Made by a program: the position numbers and the translations under genes
In this document: positions 1 to 13,290 of the stretch, one piece after another
Layout of the letters: every line of letters begins with the position of its first letter
Numbering within the stretch: position 1 is the first letter of the stretch
Assembly: GCF_015832195.1 (NCBI RefSeq)
Contig: NC_052018.1
Coordinates: 34,190,115 to 34,254,114 of the forward strand
Direction of reading: 5' to 3'
DNA length: 64,000 bases
Source: Motacilla alba alba
Taxonomy: Eukaryota > Chordata > Aves > Passeriformes > Motacillidae
The notes under the pieces: generated by a model
Databases searched by the model: none
What the model saw: the letters and a program-made list of their open reading frames with translations, nothing else
What the model was told of the DNA's origin: nothing

Positions 1-3000
1 ACTATATCTTTATAGAGCTTGCTACAGCACTGCAGCCTGCAGTGAGGGAGTTACACCCCAAAAAGGAACATGAGTTCAGACATGCCTCCTCCCTACACAT
101 TTCCTACTTACTGCCTGTGGCTCTCTGTTCCGAGCAGCCTGGCCTCTCTCCATCTCAGTATGAGCAGCCTTGTTCTCCCACTGAATTTCATCAAAAACCT
201 GGACACCTGCATCGTGAAAAAGTGAAATGACACTGTTTCTGTGAGACATGCTTGTGATTGAGCTAAAACATTTTCTCCTTCTGTTCTGGCACTTACACAG
301 CTAGCCTGTATCACACCCACAACCCAGTTGGATAACTCACCTCTGGAGCCCCACAATGCCTCAGAGGTGAGCAGGCTTAGGAGATCTCATGCTCTGGGAG
401 CTCAGTGCGCAGCTGTGCAGCTTTGTTCAGCCTGGTGGTACCTTGTAAGCAGCAGAAGGAAACTGCAGACACGTTGTTAGTGGCTGGCTGACTCCCACAG
501 CCACTGAGCATCAAAGGATTTTTCCAAAGGAAGGCAGCGTTGATGGTAGCAGTTGTGTTTGCTCAAATGCTTGGAGAAAGCTGGCACTAATTTTGGACAG
601 AAGCCCAGAGAGAATCTTTTTAATGAGTTGCAAGTTGCAATATGTCTGATCTGTGGTTGAAAGCACAAAGCACATCCTTTACAGGGAGTAATTGTTAACA
701 ATTTTTTTTCCAAAAGAGGTGTCTGTTACAGTAGAGTCGGTCAAAAAAAGAGGACCTTCCAACCTCTGAGGCTTTGAGCCTCAATATCAAGGGGAGATTT
801 GCTCAAGTGCCTCCTCAAGAACTGAGGCACACCAGCCTACGATTCTCCCAAGAATTATATTCAATCATCTCTGCCTTTCTTTCAGTTATAAACTTGGCTG
901 TTTTCCTGGAGTACTTCTCCTTCCTTCTCCCTCTCACATTTTCTAAATCCTCAATCCAAACACGTTTAAGCAAACTTCATGCTTTGAAGGAAAGCAACTG
1001 GCTGCAAATCAACTGGTCACTGTGTGGCCAGCTCTGTGCCAAGCTGTCTGTCTGGCACAGTGTAACGGCTTTACATGATCCATTTTACTCCATGAAACCT
1101 ATCAGGTGGCTTTGGGGCTTGCCAAGGCTTCTGCTTTGTACAAATTTGTGGCACTGATACTCACAGCTGGAGGTCACCAGCTCAGAGGTTGAATGGGAAT
1201 GCAGTGTCATTGCCTGGTCTTGGATGTGATCCTGAAGCAGAGATAGTCCCATGGGATCTGATCCCATTGTCAGGGTGAGCCATCCTGGTCTTGCCCTGGA
1301 CCCACCTCTCTGCCTTGGAGTGCATAGCATAGGAAGTCTCTCAAACTATCAAAAGTACAGCCATGCTGGTACAGTTCTGTATTGTTTTGTGGATGAAATA
1401 ATATCATTGCATTATCTCCTCTAATTTTCAAGATTCTTGGATATAAATATCTGTTGAAGAGCATATTGTGCAAGCTGCTCCTCCTTTACTGTTCTTTCCC
1501 AGTATGGTCTGCAAAAAGTTCTTTCTGTGTACATTTTTTGGCAATCATTACACAGTGACAATCATCCTTACTACACATCTGTCTTGTCTTTTATTCTTCC
1601 ACCTCGACCTGTGCCCCCAGGAGATCTGTACGTATTTGACAGACAAGGAGGAGATCTGCACACAACAAAACAGTCATACACAGCACAGAGACCAGCACAC
1701 AAAACAAGAGAATAGATTAACTTTCTCCTGGAGTACTTTTGAACAAGAACTTACCCAGATTAAATGGCCTCATTTAGTTGCACTGCTGAGGATATGTACA
1801 ACAGCTGCAATGCTTCCAGTCTTCCCATGTTTTAGTAAGTGGGCACATCCATTTCTGATTATAGTGATAATTATCTTAGCCCTTGACCAGGTTTATCCTG
1901 AGTCATTTGCTAGTTTCTATTATTTCCATACAAATAGTGAAAAGCACTTGAATCAAAAATCACAGACAAAGTTCAAAACAAAATTTTGTGTCTGTCCTGT
2001 CCTCTACAACAGCTTTTCCTTAGATTTACCCTTTTTCTCTCAATCAGACATCTGCACTGCACATTTTTGAGCTCTTAGTAGTTACCCATATTCTAGTGTA
2101 ACTAATCCAGAGACTTTTCTAATGGCAAACAATTATTTTCTTATCCTACACATGCACAAACACATACAAGACTATATGTTGAAAACAATGACTGTCCTGG
2201 TAGATTTGCAAATTGCATAGAAAAGCAGCATATAGGGAAAAAAACCAAAACAGACAAACAAAACCAAAGACCTTGGTCTAGAATATACTTTCATTTGTAA
2301 ATGTTGAAGTCATTGACTACTTTCCAAAAATTCTGTTTGATAGAAAATTATCTGGAAAGAGTCTTTCTATGAGTTAAAACAGTGTCTGACCCTGTGCACT
2401 TATTAAAATTGATAACTAATGCTTTGCCTGTTTTATGGTGCTCTACATAAATAATTTTGACCACTGAATAAAAACCATTCCTTGAGTGAACATACACACA
2501 AGGAGTTCATGCTTGACTTTGCATGCAGAAACCTGAACTTGGTGGAGCTCTTCATATGGAAAATAGTTCACAGTCTTTCATGGACTGGAATAAGTCTCCA
2601 TGTACACAAAGACTCAGGCAGCACCCATTTAAAAAATAAAAATTTAAAACAGAAGGGTACTTCATTCTCATTTTTAAACTTAGTGGGACTGGAAGAGGAC
2701 ACATTTATCTGGAAATCATCTTGCTGGCAATCTCTACTGTAAAGATGAAAACCAGCATGATTTTCATTACATTTTGTTCTCTGTTGAACACCAAGATCTG
2801 GTCCGTGGACTTTGCAGCAGAAACCTGGTGGACACATAATGCAGCACTGACCTCAATTTGTATATTTTCCACCTCCACTTTTTTTTCAGTGAAGCATGAC
2901 CCGTGTTAAACTGTGCTATTCATACAGTACCTTATTTGAAACATTTTCCTACATGTTACCATGTACTGTGATCCATAAATGGGTATGTGTAAGGGGTTTC

Positions 3001-5236
3001 GTTGTAATACCTGGTGATGATACAAAGATTTTGTGACTAAGAGGAGTTTCTTTTGAATCAGTTGAGACATTTCTGATAATGAAATATAGCAGTGATAACC
3101 TGTCCTTCCATTTCCTAAGGTTGTGGGTTATGGCACATTGACATTCTTAGGGAATTGTTCAACGCCATGAAGTAGCTTCTTCCAGTGTCATACAAGAAAC
3201 AGCCACTACCTTTTCTGTTGTCATGGGAGTGGGAATTTCTTTTCTTCTGTCTGAATTTATGTTCCATCCCCTTACACTAATCTCTCTGAAATCCCTGACT
3301 CTAACATCCATATAATGATGTCGATGAGGAAACCACAAAATCAGAAAAAAAAAAATCCTTCCTGTCTCTGTTGGGAAAGCAGGATTTATTTTAGGACATA
3401 CTTGTCTCTGGTTTATTGAAAAACAAATTTGACTCGTAACATCTTTTTCATGGTCATGGAAACAAAAGTGTTCACTGAAGGAGGGGGCAGAGAAAAGTGA
3501 AACAAATGGTTATTTCTGGAGGAAGGCATTCAGCTGGGAGAACTGAGCAGGCAGCAGGAACTCCCATCCAGGCAGCTAGCAGCATCATCCACCTCTTCAT
3601 CCCAGACCACAAAACAACCTTCCTTGCTCAGCTGAGCCCAAAGGAAGAAAACAGCTGGGTTTCTTCCTTCTTAAGGTCCTGTGTCAAAGGCTCCACTCAG
3701 TGTCCAGTGGCTTTGCATCCTCATTTCTCCTGTGATGACATGGTCTGAAGAGCTGCAAATGGTGCAGCTCAGCAAAACCTGCTTGGAGTCAGCCTGGCAG
3801 GCACTCATGGCCAGCCCAGAGCAGCACATGAGTTGTGATTTCACAAGAGCAGTCACTCTGCATGGGGTCCCCATTGCTCCCTGTGTACCTACAGCTGGAG
3901 CAGCCTATGAGAACATCATGGTAGACCCAATGGCCATACTCTCACCTGAAATTCCTGATCAATTTTTTTTCCAAGGAATCAGTGTTATTTATAAATGTAA
4001 AAAATATTGGTTTTGTGGTCATGAGGGAAAAGGATGGGACAGCCAGATTTCTCCCCGAATAGCCTTATTTTTAAGGAGTTTTCCCAACTCTGATCCTATC
4101 ATCAAGGTTGTAAGTTAATCTTATGTGATAAAGGCTGGATGAATTTGGGTTCCAGGACACCCAGCATCACTAAATCCTTTCCCACTGATAAAAAATCAAC
4201 CAATATCAACTGAAAATATGAACATTCATGAGGGAAATGTATGTAGTATACTGTACAGTATATTTAAAAATTTGTTTCTCTGCCTCTAAAAATATATTTT
4301 GAAATAAAACGGTGTTGTGCAAATATGCATAAGCACATCTTCTACTTTCAGGTCCTAGGTAATTATTCAGGATTGAATACATATCATACAAGTATACAGA
4401 AAAGAAAACCAAGAAGAAATTTTTCAAATTCATTTAAAATTTACTTTGCTGAGATACTGACACTGTTATAATGAGACAGAAAATGTCAACATCTTGTCTT
4501 TTAAAATTAAGAACTTGATATATATAGGCTTTAAACTTAAAAATAAAGTCACATCTTCAACTTTCAATTAAAAAATTCTTATGCTGACAAGTTAGTTAAC
4601 ACTGAAAAACTTTGCCAGATCAACACAAGCTTTTCAAATCTACTTTGCCCTCCAAACAAAAGGGAAGCAGTCAGAGAGATTGTGAGGAGAAAGAAAAGTT
4701 TAGGAGGGAAAAATGATTTTCCAATATTAGAATCTCTTCAGGTTGATAGGGAGATTTTTTAAACTTTTTTAACTGTAGGAACTGTTGAAAGATAACTTTT
4801 TTGAAGGCTTTTTCTAGAAAAAAATCAGACAGAGAATAATCTTTGGCAAGGTCTCAAACAAAATGGGGTTATCGTACAAAAGCATTAGGTAAATATCTCC
4901 TTTAAAATGCCCTTTGAAGAAAAAAAAATTATTTATCTTTTCTTCCTGCAGCACCTCCATTCTGATTATGCACAGAGCTGCTTTATATCAGGAAGGGAGG
5001 GGTTATGAATGATTATGTGGAATACTTTGAATTTTCCAGAAGAAAAAAGTTTTATGAGAATTATTAGAGCTCCACAATTAGTACAATAATTTCTGTTGTC
5101 ATCCTACAGACTGAACTGCCAGAATAAAATCATACAGAATTAAAGTTACAATTAAAATCAGAGGTTAATCTGTGCCAGCATTTTTATAATTTCAGAATGA
5201 CATTGTTCCTCAGCTGGAAGGATTAGTTCTTTCTAT
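1..5236. other. non-coding unique sequence, no gene recognised
   Basis: I see no recognisable gene or transposon in this stretch. The longest open frame in the window lies here (plus strand, 1468-2070, 200 codons). Its translation is rich in hydrophobic, Cys, His and Thr residues with no domain I know, and no consistent splice or promoter context, so I treat it as chance. A 145-codon frame at 3681-4118 also has no recognisable content. From about 4200 to 5200 the DNA becomes AT-rich, with several short A or T runs and many ATTA words, but nothing that can be named. Confidence 0.6.
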
Positions 5237-5291
5237 TTTGTTTTTGTTTGGTTTTTTGTTTGTCTGTTTGTTTTGTTTTTTTTAAAAAAAC
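5237..5291. repeat. T-rich (TTTG)-like simple sequence
   Basis: The plus strand is almost entirely T with interspersed G, in imperfect TTTG and TTTTG units, and it passes into a short A run at its right edge. It is low-complexity DNA. A degraded CA/A-rich retroposon tail read from the other strand would look similar, but no element body is recognisable on either side. Confidence 0.8.
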
Positions 5292-6972
5292 ATCTATGAG
5301 AGAAACAAGATGTGTCCTCCAGTGTCTCTTATCCCTGTAAAACTGACCTTGCAGGTCCTACTTTACAAATGAGCACAACCAAGTAGATCTTTTGCAGCAT
5401 ATCAAAAAACTCCTGGCAGATAGTGAAGATCTTTGTATCCTTTATGCTAGTAAAGCCACACTATGGTCAGCCACCGAGGTCTGTAGAAAAATGGTAGTTT
5501 CTCCTTGTTCTTTCTGTGACTTTTGGCCTCTGCTTTGTTTTTTTGTTTTGCTTTGCATTTTTGCTCATTATCACAAGAAACCCCACTGACTGAAAAATTG
5601 TGTCAACAGGGTGTAGACTATTGCAGCTTCTGTTAACAAGCCAGGTTGTATATGCAATAAATGTGTTTATGCTCATAGGTGGTGTATATTGCAAAAAAAT
5701 TTTAATGTTTAACTTCTCAACTGTATAATCAAATGCAAGAGCTATTTTTACATGAAGGAATTGAAAGCCAAATTCTGGTTCTCTTTGTTATTCATAAAAA
5801 ACAAAAAAGCTATGCAGTGCAATTGAAGTTGGTGAAACAGAGCACAACGGATTGCAATCATTCAATCTATAAATATATCTCCATAAATTTCTTCAAACTT
5901 TGCCTAAGTATTTAGACCATATATTTATCCCATTGAATCTAGTTGCAGTCTCCAGGAGGGATGACATTTCCAAATGGGTTTGGCCCTGAGGTCCTAATTT
6001 CTTCCTCCCTTTCTAGTGTCCTCCCACACCTTTCACCATTGAGTCACATCAAGGAAAATCTACAACTTATTTTCTTTTCCTCTTCTATGAGCACATTTTT
6101 CCTTACCATAGTCACTGCAGATTATCAACTGGTACTGAGTGATAACTTAAGAGTTCCTCACCTTGAAAGACTTTCTTTTTTCTGCTGAGAAGAAATCACT
6201 CTTCTCCATCACAGCATCCAAGGATATGGAATGTGTCCTTTGAACAATTTCTGAGAAAGTGCTTTAGGTACCAATAGCAAAGAGACAGGTAAGCTGCAAA
6301 AAATCATGGCAGCACTTTCAGATCTTTTTTATGAAATAATTCATGTCCATCTAAAGTTGACTTGTCACCATTTGTCTCTCTGATAGTGCTTTTCTACTTT
6401 TTTATATGTGATATAAAGTCTTGAATCAATAAAAAGACTCAGGTGCTTTAAAGCTGCTTTTTCTCTTCATGTCTCTTGACACAACACTGGAACGCAGCAA
6501 TGAGAAAAGCACAACATCTATCCCGTGTGACACAAATTACACCTTTGCTGTCACAGAAGATTCTGCTCAGGGTACATTATACATCTGCTTGTTTAGGCTC
6601 AGCCCCGAGTCTGTGTGCAAGTCTGAAGCCGCCACTTGCTCTCACAGTCTCCACTCTGGCTTGGCTTTCAGCCCTCCCAAACAGACTGAACAGACACAAC
6701 TGGCTGGAGCTGGCTCTGCCCCAGCCCTCAGCAAGCCTCACAAGCTCCTCCATGCCTCAGACCACCAAATTCCCACTGACATCCTCCTGCCCACTTCCAC
6801 GGGTATCAAGTCTGCAAATCAGCTCTGCCATTTCTAGCACTGCATCAGATATTTTGATGATCTTCTGCCTACAACCCCTGGATGAGTGAAAGACTAATCA
6901 ACAACTAACATGATTTTGCAAATGGAAAAAAAAAAAATCCAAGCATCAGCCAGCAGAGCTGAAATCCGGCTG
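5292..6972. other. non-coding unique sequence, no gene recognised
   Basis: Two overlapping open frames of 122 and 137 codons occur at 6469-6889. Both are rich in Ser, Thr, Pro and Leu, overlap each other in different frames, and match nothing known to me. They lie just left of the purine microsatellite. I see no repeat body in this stretch. Confidence 0.55.
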
Positions 6973-7094
6973 GGAGAGGAGAGGAGAGGAGAGGAGAGGA
7001 GAGGAGAGGAGAGGAGAGGAGAGGAGAGGAGAGGAGAGGAGAGGAGAGGAGAGGAGAGGAGAGGAGAGGAGAGGAGAGGAGAGGAGAGGAGAGG
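6973..7094. repeat. (GGAGA)n pentanucleotide microsatellite, pure purine tract
   Basis: The pentamer GGAGA repeats without interruption for about 24.4 units (122 bp) with every base a purine, and stops abruptly at a C at 7095. Open frames run through it in several frames on both strands only because the repeat contains no stop codon. Their Gly-Glu-Glu-Arg-Arg and Leu-Leu-Ser-Ser-Pro peptides are artefacts. Long mirror-symmetric purine tracts are known to form triplex (H-DNA) structures and to vary in length between individuals. Confidence 0.98.
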
Positions 7095-8197
7095 CAACAT
7101 AAAGCTGTTTAGGAACCTGTATCCATGCTGAAGAACTCTTGCAAAACCGGTAACCAGCTGTCATTTGGGGCTTGAGGAAACTGATGTGCTTCTACTCAGT
7201 CTCCAGGGTAGCAAGGATTGGTCGTGTTCCCATACAATAAGGACCAGACTCTAGGACAGGCAAAAGCAGCCTGACCCAAACAAACCCTTTTGCTCATCTC
7301 TCTCACGGCTCTTCAAGCCCTCTGCCCCCTGCTGCTGTTTGCTCACTGCCGAGCAGACTCAGAGATGCAAGGTGCATCACTTAAGTGATTTCTGTATTGA
7401 ATTTCAGCCAAGAGGATCTCCAGGTGGTCCCAGACCAGCCTGACTGGTGGCTGAGTGGGTAAAAGTGTTACATTAAAGTCGTGATGGCCTCTCTTCTGGA
7501 CCTCTTTTATGGCATCATATCACATGAAATGGGTCTTTAACAAATGTGGCCGGAGAAAAAGTCATACTCAAATATCTGCTCTAGTTTCCAGAGTGGAACC
7601 TGAATAAGCAGGAGTTTCTTGAATATCCCATCACTCTCTAAAGATTAGAAATAGGTACAGCAGGGACATACCAATAACAGGTCCTCTCATGCAGCAGAGT
7701 CTGATCAGTCTCCCTGCCTCCATCTCTTGTTTGATGCTACTGTCTCCCACCTGAGTCTTCAGCAGCTTCAACAGCCAGGACAAGGACCAAATGGCCAGGC
7801 TGGGTGATTAGGGGCTCCATGAGAGAAGATAGCTTCATGTGAGCCTGGAGTATTCACACAGGGAGACGGGAGCTGGTGCTCTCCTTCTCCACTGCTATCA
7901 ACCCCGGGAAGAGGCTTCTTCCACTAAGTCTCCCCATTTTAGCAATTAGTAAATTGGGCAGTGTACCTTAGTGGAGATACATCCTGGAAGCCTCTGCATT
8001 CCCTGGAGCAGAACTCTGAGGAGTGCCATGCTGAGCCCTACAAGACTGCCTGGCCTTTAAGAGTGGGCTGGCAGTAGCACAGAGCCATGCTGCACATCAG
8101 CTCACCTGGGGGTAGCTTTATTCCCTGGCAGGATGTAAAGATAAGACAGTATATTCATATAAGGACACGGGAGAGCACAATAGTGATGCAAGATTAC
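7095..8197. other. non-coding unique sequence, no gene recognised
   Basis: This stretch has a moderately higher GC content than its surroundings. No open frame of note, known repeat or RNA gene is recognisable. Confidence 0.6.
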
Positions 8198-8221
8198 AAA
8201 AAAAAAAAAAAAAAAAAAAAA
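8198..8221. repeat. poly(A) run, 24 bp
   Basis: This is an uninterrupted run of 24 adenines, flanked on the left by a non-repetitive sequence and on the right by AGAGAC. A pure run this long can mark the tail of a retroposed transcript inserted on the plus strand. Poly(A) retroposition is rare in birds because CR1 does not use poly(A) tails. No AATAAA-type signal or gene-like body is evident immediately upstream, so slippage growth of a short A run is as likely. Confidence 0.95.
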
Positions 8222-11200
8222 GAGACATTATTAAAGTCATTTACAAAAAAGTAACAGCATTCCTCAGTTCTTTCAGTGCCTCCTTAGCTGCGGTGGGAGA
8301 CTCACTAACTGTTTTTTATGGCTCACCCCAGGCAAACACCTCTCAGAAAGGCTTTTAGAGCAGCAACATTTTTTTTTCTCACGTTAAGATGAATAGCAGA
8401 TACAGAGCAGGTGCTCTGGGCAAGTTGCCTCTTCCTTGTGTACAGGGAAACAGCTTTGCCTTCCTGCAGGTGCGCCAATCCTCCCTTGTGACAGTGCCCT
8501 GCAGCATTATGTGGTGCTAAGGCTGGGCATCTCGCTCTTAAATTATTTTAATATACATTTTTTGTGTCATTGAATGAACCAATTTCTGAGTTAAGTCCTT
8601 TTAAACCAACTTAACGACAAATTTCATTAATTAAATGCATCTTTTCATACTATAACCAAAATCAGGCTACTCTTAACACATAGTAGTTTAAGCACAGTAG
8701 TTATGAGTGATAAAACTGAGTTACAGAGTGTTGGAATTAGTTGGCAGGACTGCTGTTAGCTCTGGAGCAAACTTCACAGGCTGATTGCCTATGGCTGAAG
8801 AAACCACGTGGACAGCCAGGCTGCTTTGCAAGTGGTTTGCATGTAATGGGCAGGAGCAGAAAGGTGGGGAGGGTGCTCAGCAGAACAGGTCCTTGTGCTC
8901 TCCTACAGACACCACCTCACCACTGGTGATGGTGCATCAGCCACAGGTACAGCAATTGTTTGCCTGTGCTGTGCTGGCAGCAGCCATTCCATCACAGGAG
9001 GAGCAGGGAGAGACACAGACCCTGGGACTGCTGCTTTCTCCTGCTGCAAACCAGCAGCCAGGCCCCAGGCACTAAAGCCCTGCTTCTTCCCTTGATGTGA
9101 TACAGCCAGAGCAGCCCACAGCAGCAAAGGAGCTGTTTGACATGGCACAGCTGCTCAAAGGGCTCATTCTCCCGAGCCACCCCATTACCAGCTCGGGAAT
9201 CAAATGATTTTTCTCCCCCCCCAGCAGCTGAGCAGGCAAGGTTTACACACAGCTTTCCCTTACCACAGTGTTTTAATCTCTGCTGCAGCAAAGTCCTCGA
9301 ATGGGTCCTCAGTAGCTACTGTGCCTTATTCCCAGGGCTGCTCATTCCTGCCATCATTCACTTTGATGGTCCCAGCACACAGAAATAGAAATTACTAGAA
9401 ACCTTTGCATCAAATCCAGTGCCATCGGGAGCTTTCTGTGCATTTTAGAAAAACCCAGGCTGGTAAGAAAGTTCCCTGTTGCAACAGACAAACAGGAGGG
9501 CCTGAGTGAGGGCAGCGCCTCTCCTGGCCATGAACCCATTTTGTGATGCCCTCAGACAGGTGAGCTAAAAGCCCACAGAGGCCAAGGACCCACTTTTTTT
9601 GTTTTGTTTTTCTGGTTTCTGCAAGCAGCAGCAACAGTGTCCACTTTTCCTGCCACATGGGACTGCAGACCTACTTTCAAGTTTTACAAGGGTGATTCAG
9701 GGATCCAAAAGGGCAGGGGGGAGCAGAGGCAGCAGTAGAGCTGAAGCGTACTTCTATTTCTGCTTTCAAACTATTAGACCGAAGAGCAAAGCAGGGTCCC
9801 AACGACTCATACTTACACGGGAGTGTGGCGAGGTCTTGAAATCCATCATAAAAGGTTTTCTCAGTGGTTTGACAGTGATTTGTCAATAAGCAAGACCTTG
9901 CACATAGTGAAGGTGGCTGACATATGCAGTGGGGGAGGTAGGAAGGAAAAAGGTTCTGAGTACAATTATACCTGTAATGAGATCACCCAGAAATGGCAGA
10001 GAGGAGGATCGAGCTCCTCGGCAGAAACTGGGACGTGCTCCTGAGCATGGAGCATAAACTGGGAACCTGGCTGCAAGAAGTCAGGTGTCAAGGACAGGGT
10101 GATACTTTTAGCACTCGACTTTTTACTCTTAAAGCCACAAAAAAGCAAAGTTTATTACACAGCAGCTGTGAGTGCTTTAAAAGTATCTGAGAAACCAAGA
10201 AGAAAAAACATGAAAATCTCCTCTGTAGATTTGCTTCCACCAGCTCCCATATGGTGGGAGGACTATTCAAGGAGATCTTCCAGCTCTCTCCCATGATTAT
10301 TTCATAATATAAAATATGAATATTGTGTGGAGGAGGTTAGAGAAAGGATTTTCTTCTTTTTCCTATGTTTAAAACTCTTTTTTTTTCTGACAGTTGTTCT
10401 TTTATCTTACAAAGAAAAAAAACAGTTTACTGAATTATGCCAGGTGGCTAATTAAAAGAATTAAAAGCTGATCTAGAGAAAATACAGACCCTTGCTAGCA
10501 TACAGAACTTTTAAGACAATACTTTTTATAAAGAAAAACTTTGAAAACTTTTTTAACAAGGAAGCCACAAACAGGCTTTTGTGTGCAAAATTAATAAACT
10601 TATGTAAAGCTATCAAATTCCACAGGGACTCTCAGCTACGACTGGAAGGAGAAAAATTTGGCCTAGGATACAGCTACCCCTCCCTTCTTTTGTCCCATTT
10701 GTAAGTTTTCACGCATTAAGGCTATTTTGAGTTCCATAACCAAACAGAAGGAACAAATCAAAACCAATATCCCTAATAAAAATCTTCCCTCTACAGCGAC
10801 AACGGGAGTTATGTAAGACACTTCAATAATCTAACTCTTAAATGGGAGAATTGAACATGTCAGCTGTAACCATAAGAAGAAGAAAAGCAGTGTGAATTTA
10901 AAGATTTTTTTTCTGGAAGTGTCAGCAAATCAGAAAATGAAAACCACTCAGCTCGTACTCATAAAGTTTAGAAATTGTCCCAGCGTCAGTTCTCAATCTT
11001 CAGGCAAGTGGTGACCACAGCTACTATTTAGCCACCAGCCACAAACTCCAGTAAAAAAGTTTTACAGAATATCTCCTATTTTTTATTTGATTTGGAGACA
11101 TTTTGTGATTTGAAGTGTAGAAAGTATCTTCAAACCAGTGTTCAGAAATCACAGTGCAGACTCCTTTTCATTTTTCCAAGCCAGCTTTCTCTGGCATACT

Positions 11201-13009
11201 GTGGACTTGCAGCAGAATCCAGGTCCTGCCTCCCACCCTATTTTTACCTTTTTACAGGTATTTCCCTGATACAGTGAGATTTCCTGTGCCCTACAATCCA
11301 AAGTGCATTTCTTAGCCAGACACTGAAGAGGGAAATCAGGCAGAAATTTCATATGCAGAACAACCAATGCAATTTACATTTTCTGATCACCCCTATATAA
11401 AAAGAGGCTTGTGAGTAATATTTTCAGCTGGCTTAAATAATTTCACCTCTGAAATTATGTGTGCTGTTCCTCTGGGGTTTCAGACCCATTTTCTGGATTG
11501 GTTTAGTTACATTCAAGTGAAAACAATAGTTCTCAGTTGAAAGGACTATGATACTGATGGAAACAATGTAGAATAACAGTTGGAAACAGCAACAGCAAAA
11601 GAAGGACCAAAGCACTGCATTTTGGCTCAGGCATTGGATCAAGTGAGGTAAATGCACTGTACAGTTTGTGTTGCTCTTTTTAGTTGAGTCCATCTCCAAA
11701 CAACAGCTGCTGCACAGCAAGTTATTGGTATTGAATCACTTTTTCATCTCATGGTCATTAATAATTTTTCTAAAAAAGAAACAGGCCCCTTAATGAAGCC
11801 TGGTTGCTCCTTGCAGGTGCTGCAGCCAGCACAGCACCAATGCCTTCCACCCGCCTCTGCCTTCCAGCGCCGTCTGTGCTGGGAGCTGGGGGTCCTCACA
11901 CCTGCTTTTGTGGCTTCTTCTCTGCCAACACTTTAAAAAATGGTGAAAGCAACACGATTTAAAATGCCAGTCCAAATCCATTGGCATCTGCTGGGCTTTC
12001 TTGTGGGAAGGAGAAAAAGTTCAGAGGTATTCCTCATGACCACCTTTCTGCAGCACCCTGTATGTCCTCTCTGGGGAATTGTGAAACTGGGGAGGGTTTC
12101 AATGGATTCAGGATTTTCGGGGGAGGCTGTGAAGTTCAGAGTCTTAGACAATATAGGTCAAATAATTTAACAGAACTTGGGAACAAGTATTGCATGGAAG
12201 ATGAAACACACAGCAAAACAAGAACATCCTCTCATCACACAGACATGGAGGGTGGGTACCCTTCTCTGACATCCACTGGCAGTCTGGCAATGCCACCAGA
12301 GACCAGCAGCAGGCAGGAGCAGACAGTGGTTGCTGCCTGGTGCTGAGAGTTGTTCATTCTGCAGAACAGAAAGAAGGTGTCATAATTCCTGCTAACACAG
12401 AGTGAAGTATTCCAGTAATAACTCTGAAACAGAGATGCTGGTAAGGAGTGACTAGTATGCCTAAACATGCCCCTCTAATGACATTTCATTAGGGTACCTG
12501 AGCCCTCCTTACAGGGCTGTCAGGTATGACACTCGACCACTGGGAAAGCAATTGCCCTTCTGGATCAGCCACTGGAAGTCAGACAGAAAAGCAAGGGCAT
12601 CTCAAGTAATGCTAGACACGCGTGTTCAGGAACCTCATTCATTCCCAGAGGATCCAAAGGCATGCCCTTCATTTGCTGTATTGTTTGAGCAATGTTCTCT
12701 GTAGCAAAAATAGACACAAAGGACATGTAAAACAAAAGCTAAAAGCCATTTAACTGAGAAGAACAATTTTCACCTGAGCACTATGTGGTTTCTGGAGTAG
12801 GAAAAAAGTCACCTACTTTTCTCTCATTGTTAATATTCCTTTTTATTAGTGTTAGTCTTTCCAGCTCTGCTAGCTTTTTCTCTGGCTCTTGAGGCACTTT
12901 CAGGATAGTTAATCCTGTCCTCTTGCAGAACAGGTAGCTACAATCTTCCTTGGCATGTGGGTTACCAGCACCATTAAATGCAGTGCCATTATGTTACTGG
13001 TAAAAATAA
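8222..13009. other. non-coding unique sequence, no gene recognised
   Basis: The subregion 8740-9900 is GC-richer and contains many overlapping open frames of 60-99 codons on both strands. The clustering of frames on both strands at once points to base composition rather than a gene. No splice-linked set of frames, transposon or RNA is recognisable. A 121-codon frame at 11981-12346 likewise shows no known domain. Confidence 0.55.
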
Positions 13010-13290
13010 CCGACCCCTACCTGGCTACAACCTCCCTTCACGAAGCTCTAGAGAGCAGTAAGGCCTCCCCTGGCTCTCCTTTTCTCCAGGCTAAACAACC
13101 CCAGTTCCCATCACCCACTCCTCATGAGACTTGTGCTCCAGACCCTTTACCAGCTTTTTTGTCCTTCTCTGGACTTGCTCCAGCACCTCAATGTCCTTGT
13201 AGTGAGGGGCCCAGAACTGGACACAGGATCCATAGTGCAGCCTCATCAGTGCTGAGTGCAAGGGAATGATCACTCCCTGAGTCCTGCTGG
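13010..13290 (-). mobile_element. CR1 LINE fragment, internal ORF2 3' region
   Basis: The sequence matches the end of the CR1 reverse-transcriptase reading frame, read on the minus strand. The translation of the minus-strand frame 13354-13091 includes CVQFWAPHYKDIEVLEQVQ followed by RRTKKLVKGLEHKS, which is the conserved end region of avian CR1 ORF2. The plus strand correspondingly carries the block beginning at about 13018 that in bird genomes reads as the reverse complement of the CR1 3' end. Both ends are truncated: the 3' octamer tail is absent on the left, and recognisable similarity stops on the right at about 13290. The frame is degraded and cannot encode an active enzyme. The orientation is secure, the subfamily unknown. 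Confidence 0.93.

Noticed and set aside
1468..2070. 200-codon plus-strand open frame, the longest in the window
   Set aside because: The translation has no domain, signal or repeat pattern I recognise, and an overlapping 62-codon frame sits in another frame. One such frame is expected by chance in AT-leaning 64 kb.
6894..7164. Arg-Gly-Glu-Glu and Leu-Leu-Ser-Ser-Pro repeat proteins on both strands
   Set aside because: They are translations of the (GGAGA)n microsatellite, which has no stop codon in some frames.
8740..9300. Cluster of GC-richer frames as a possible CpG-island promoter with first exon
   Set aside because: CpG dinucleotides are not enriched and no TATA or consistent exon-donor pattern is evident.
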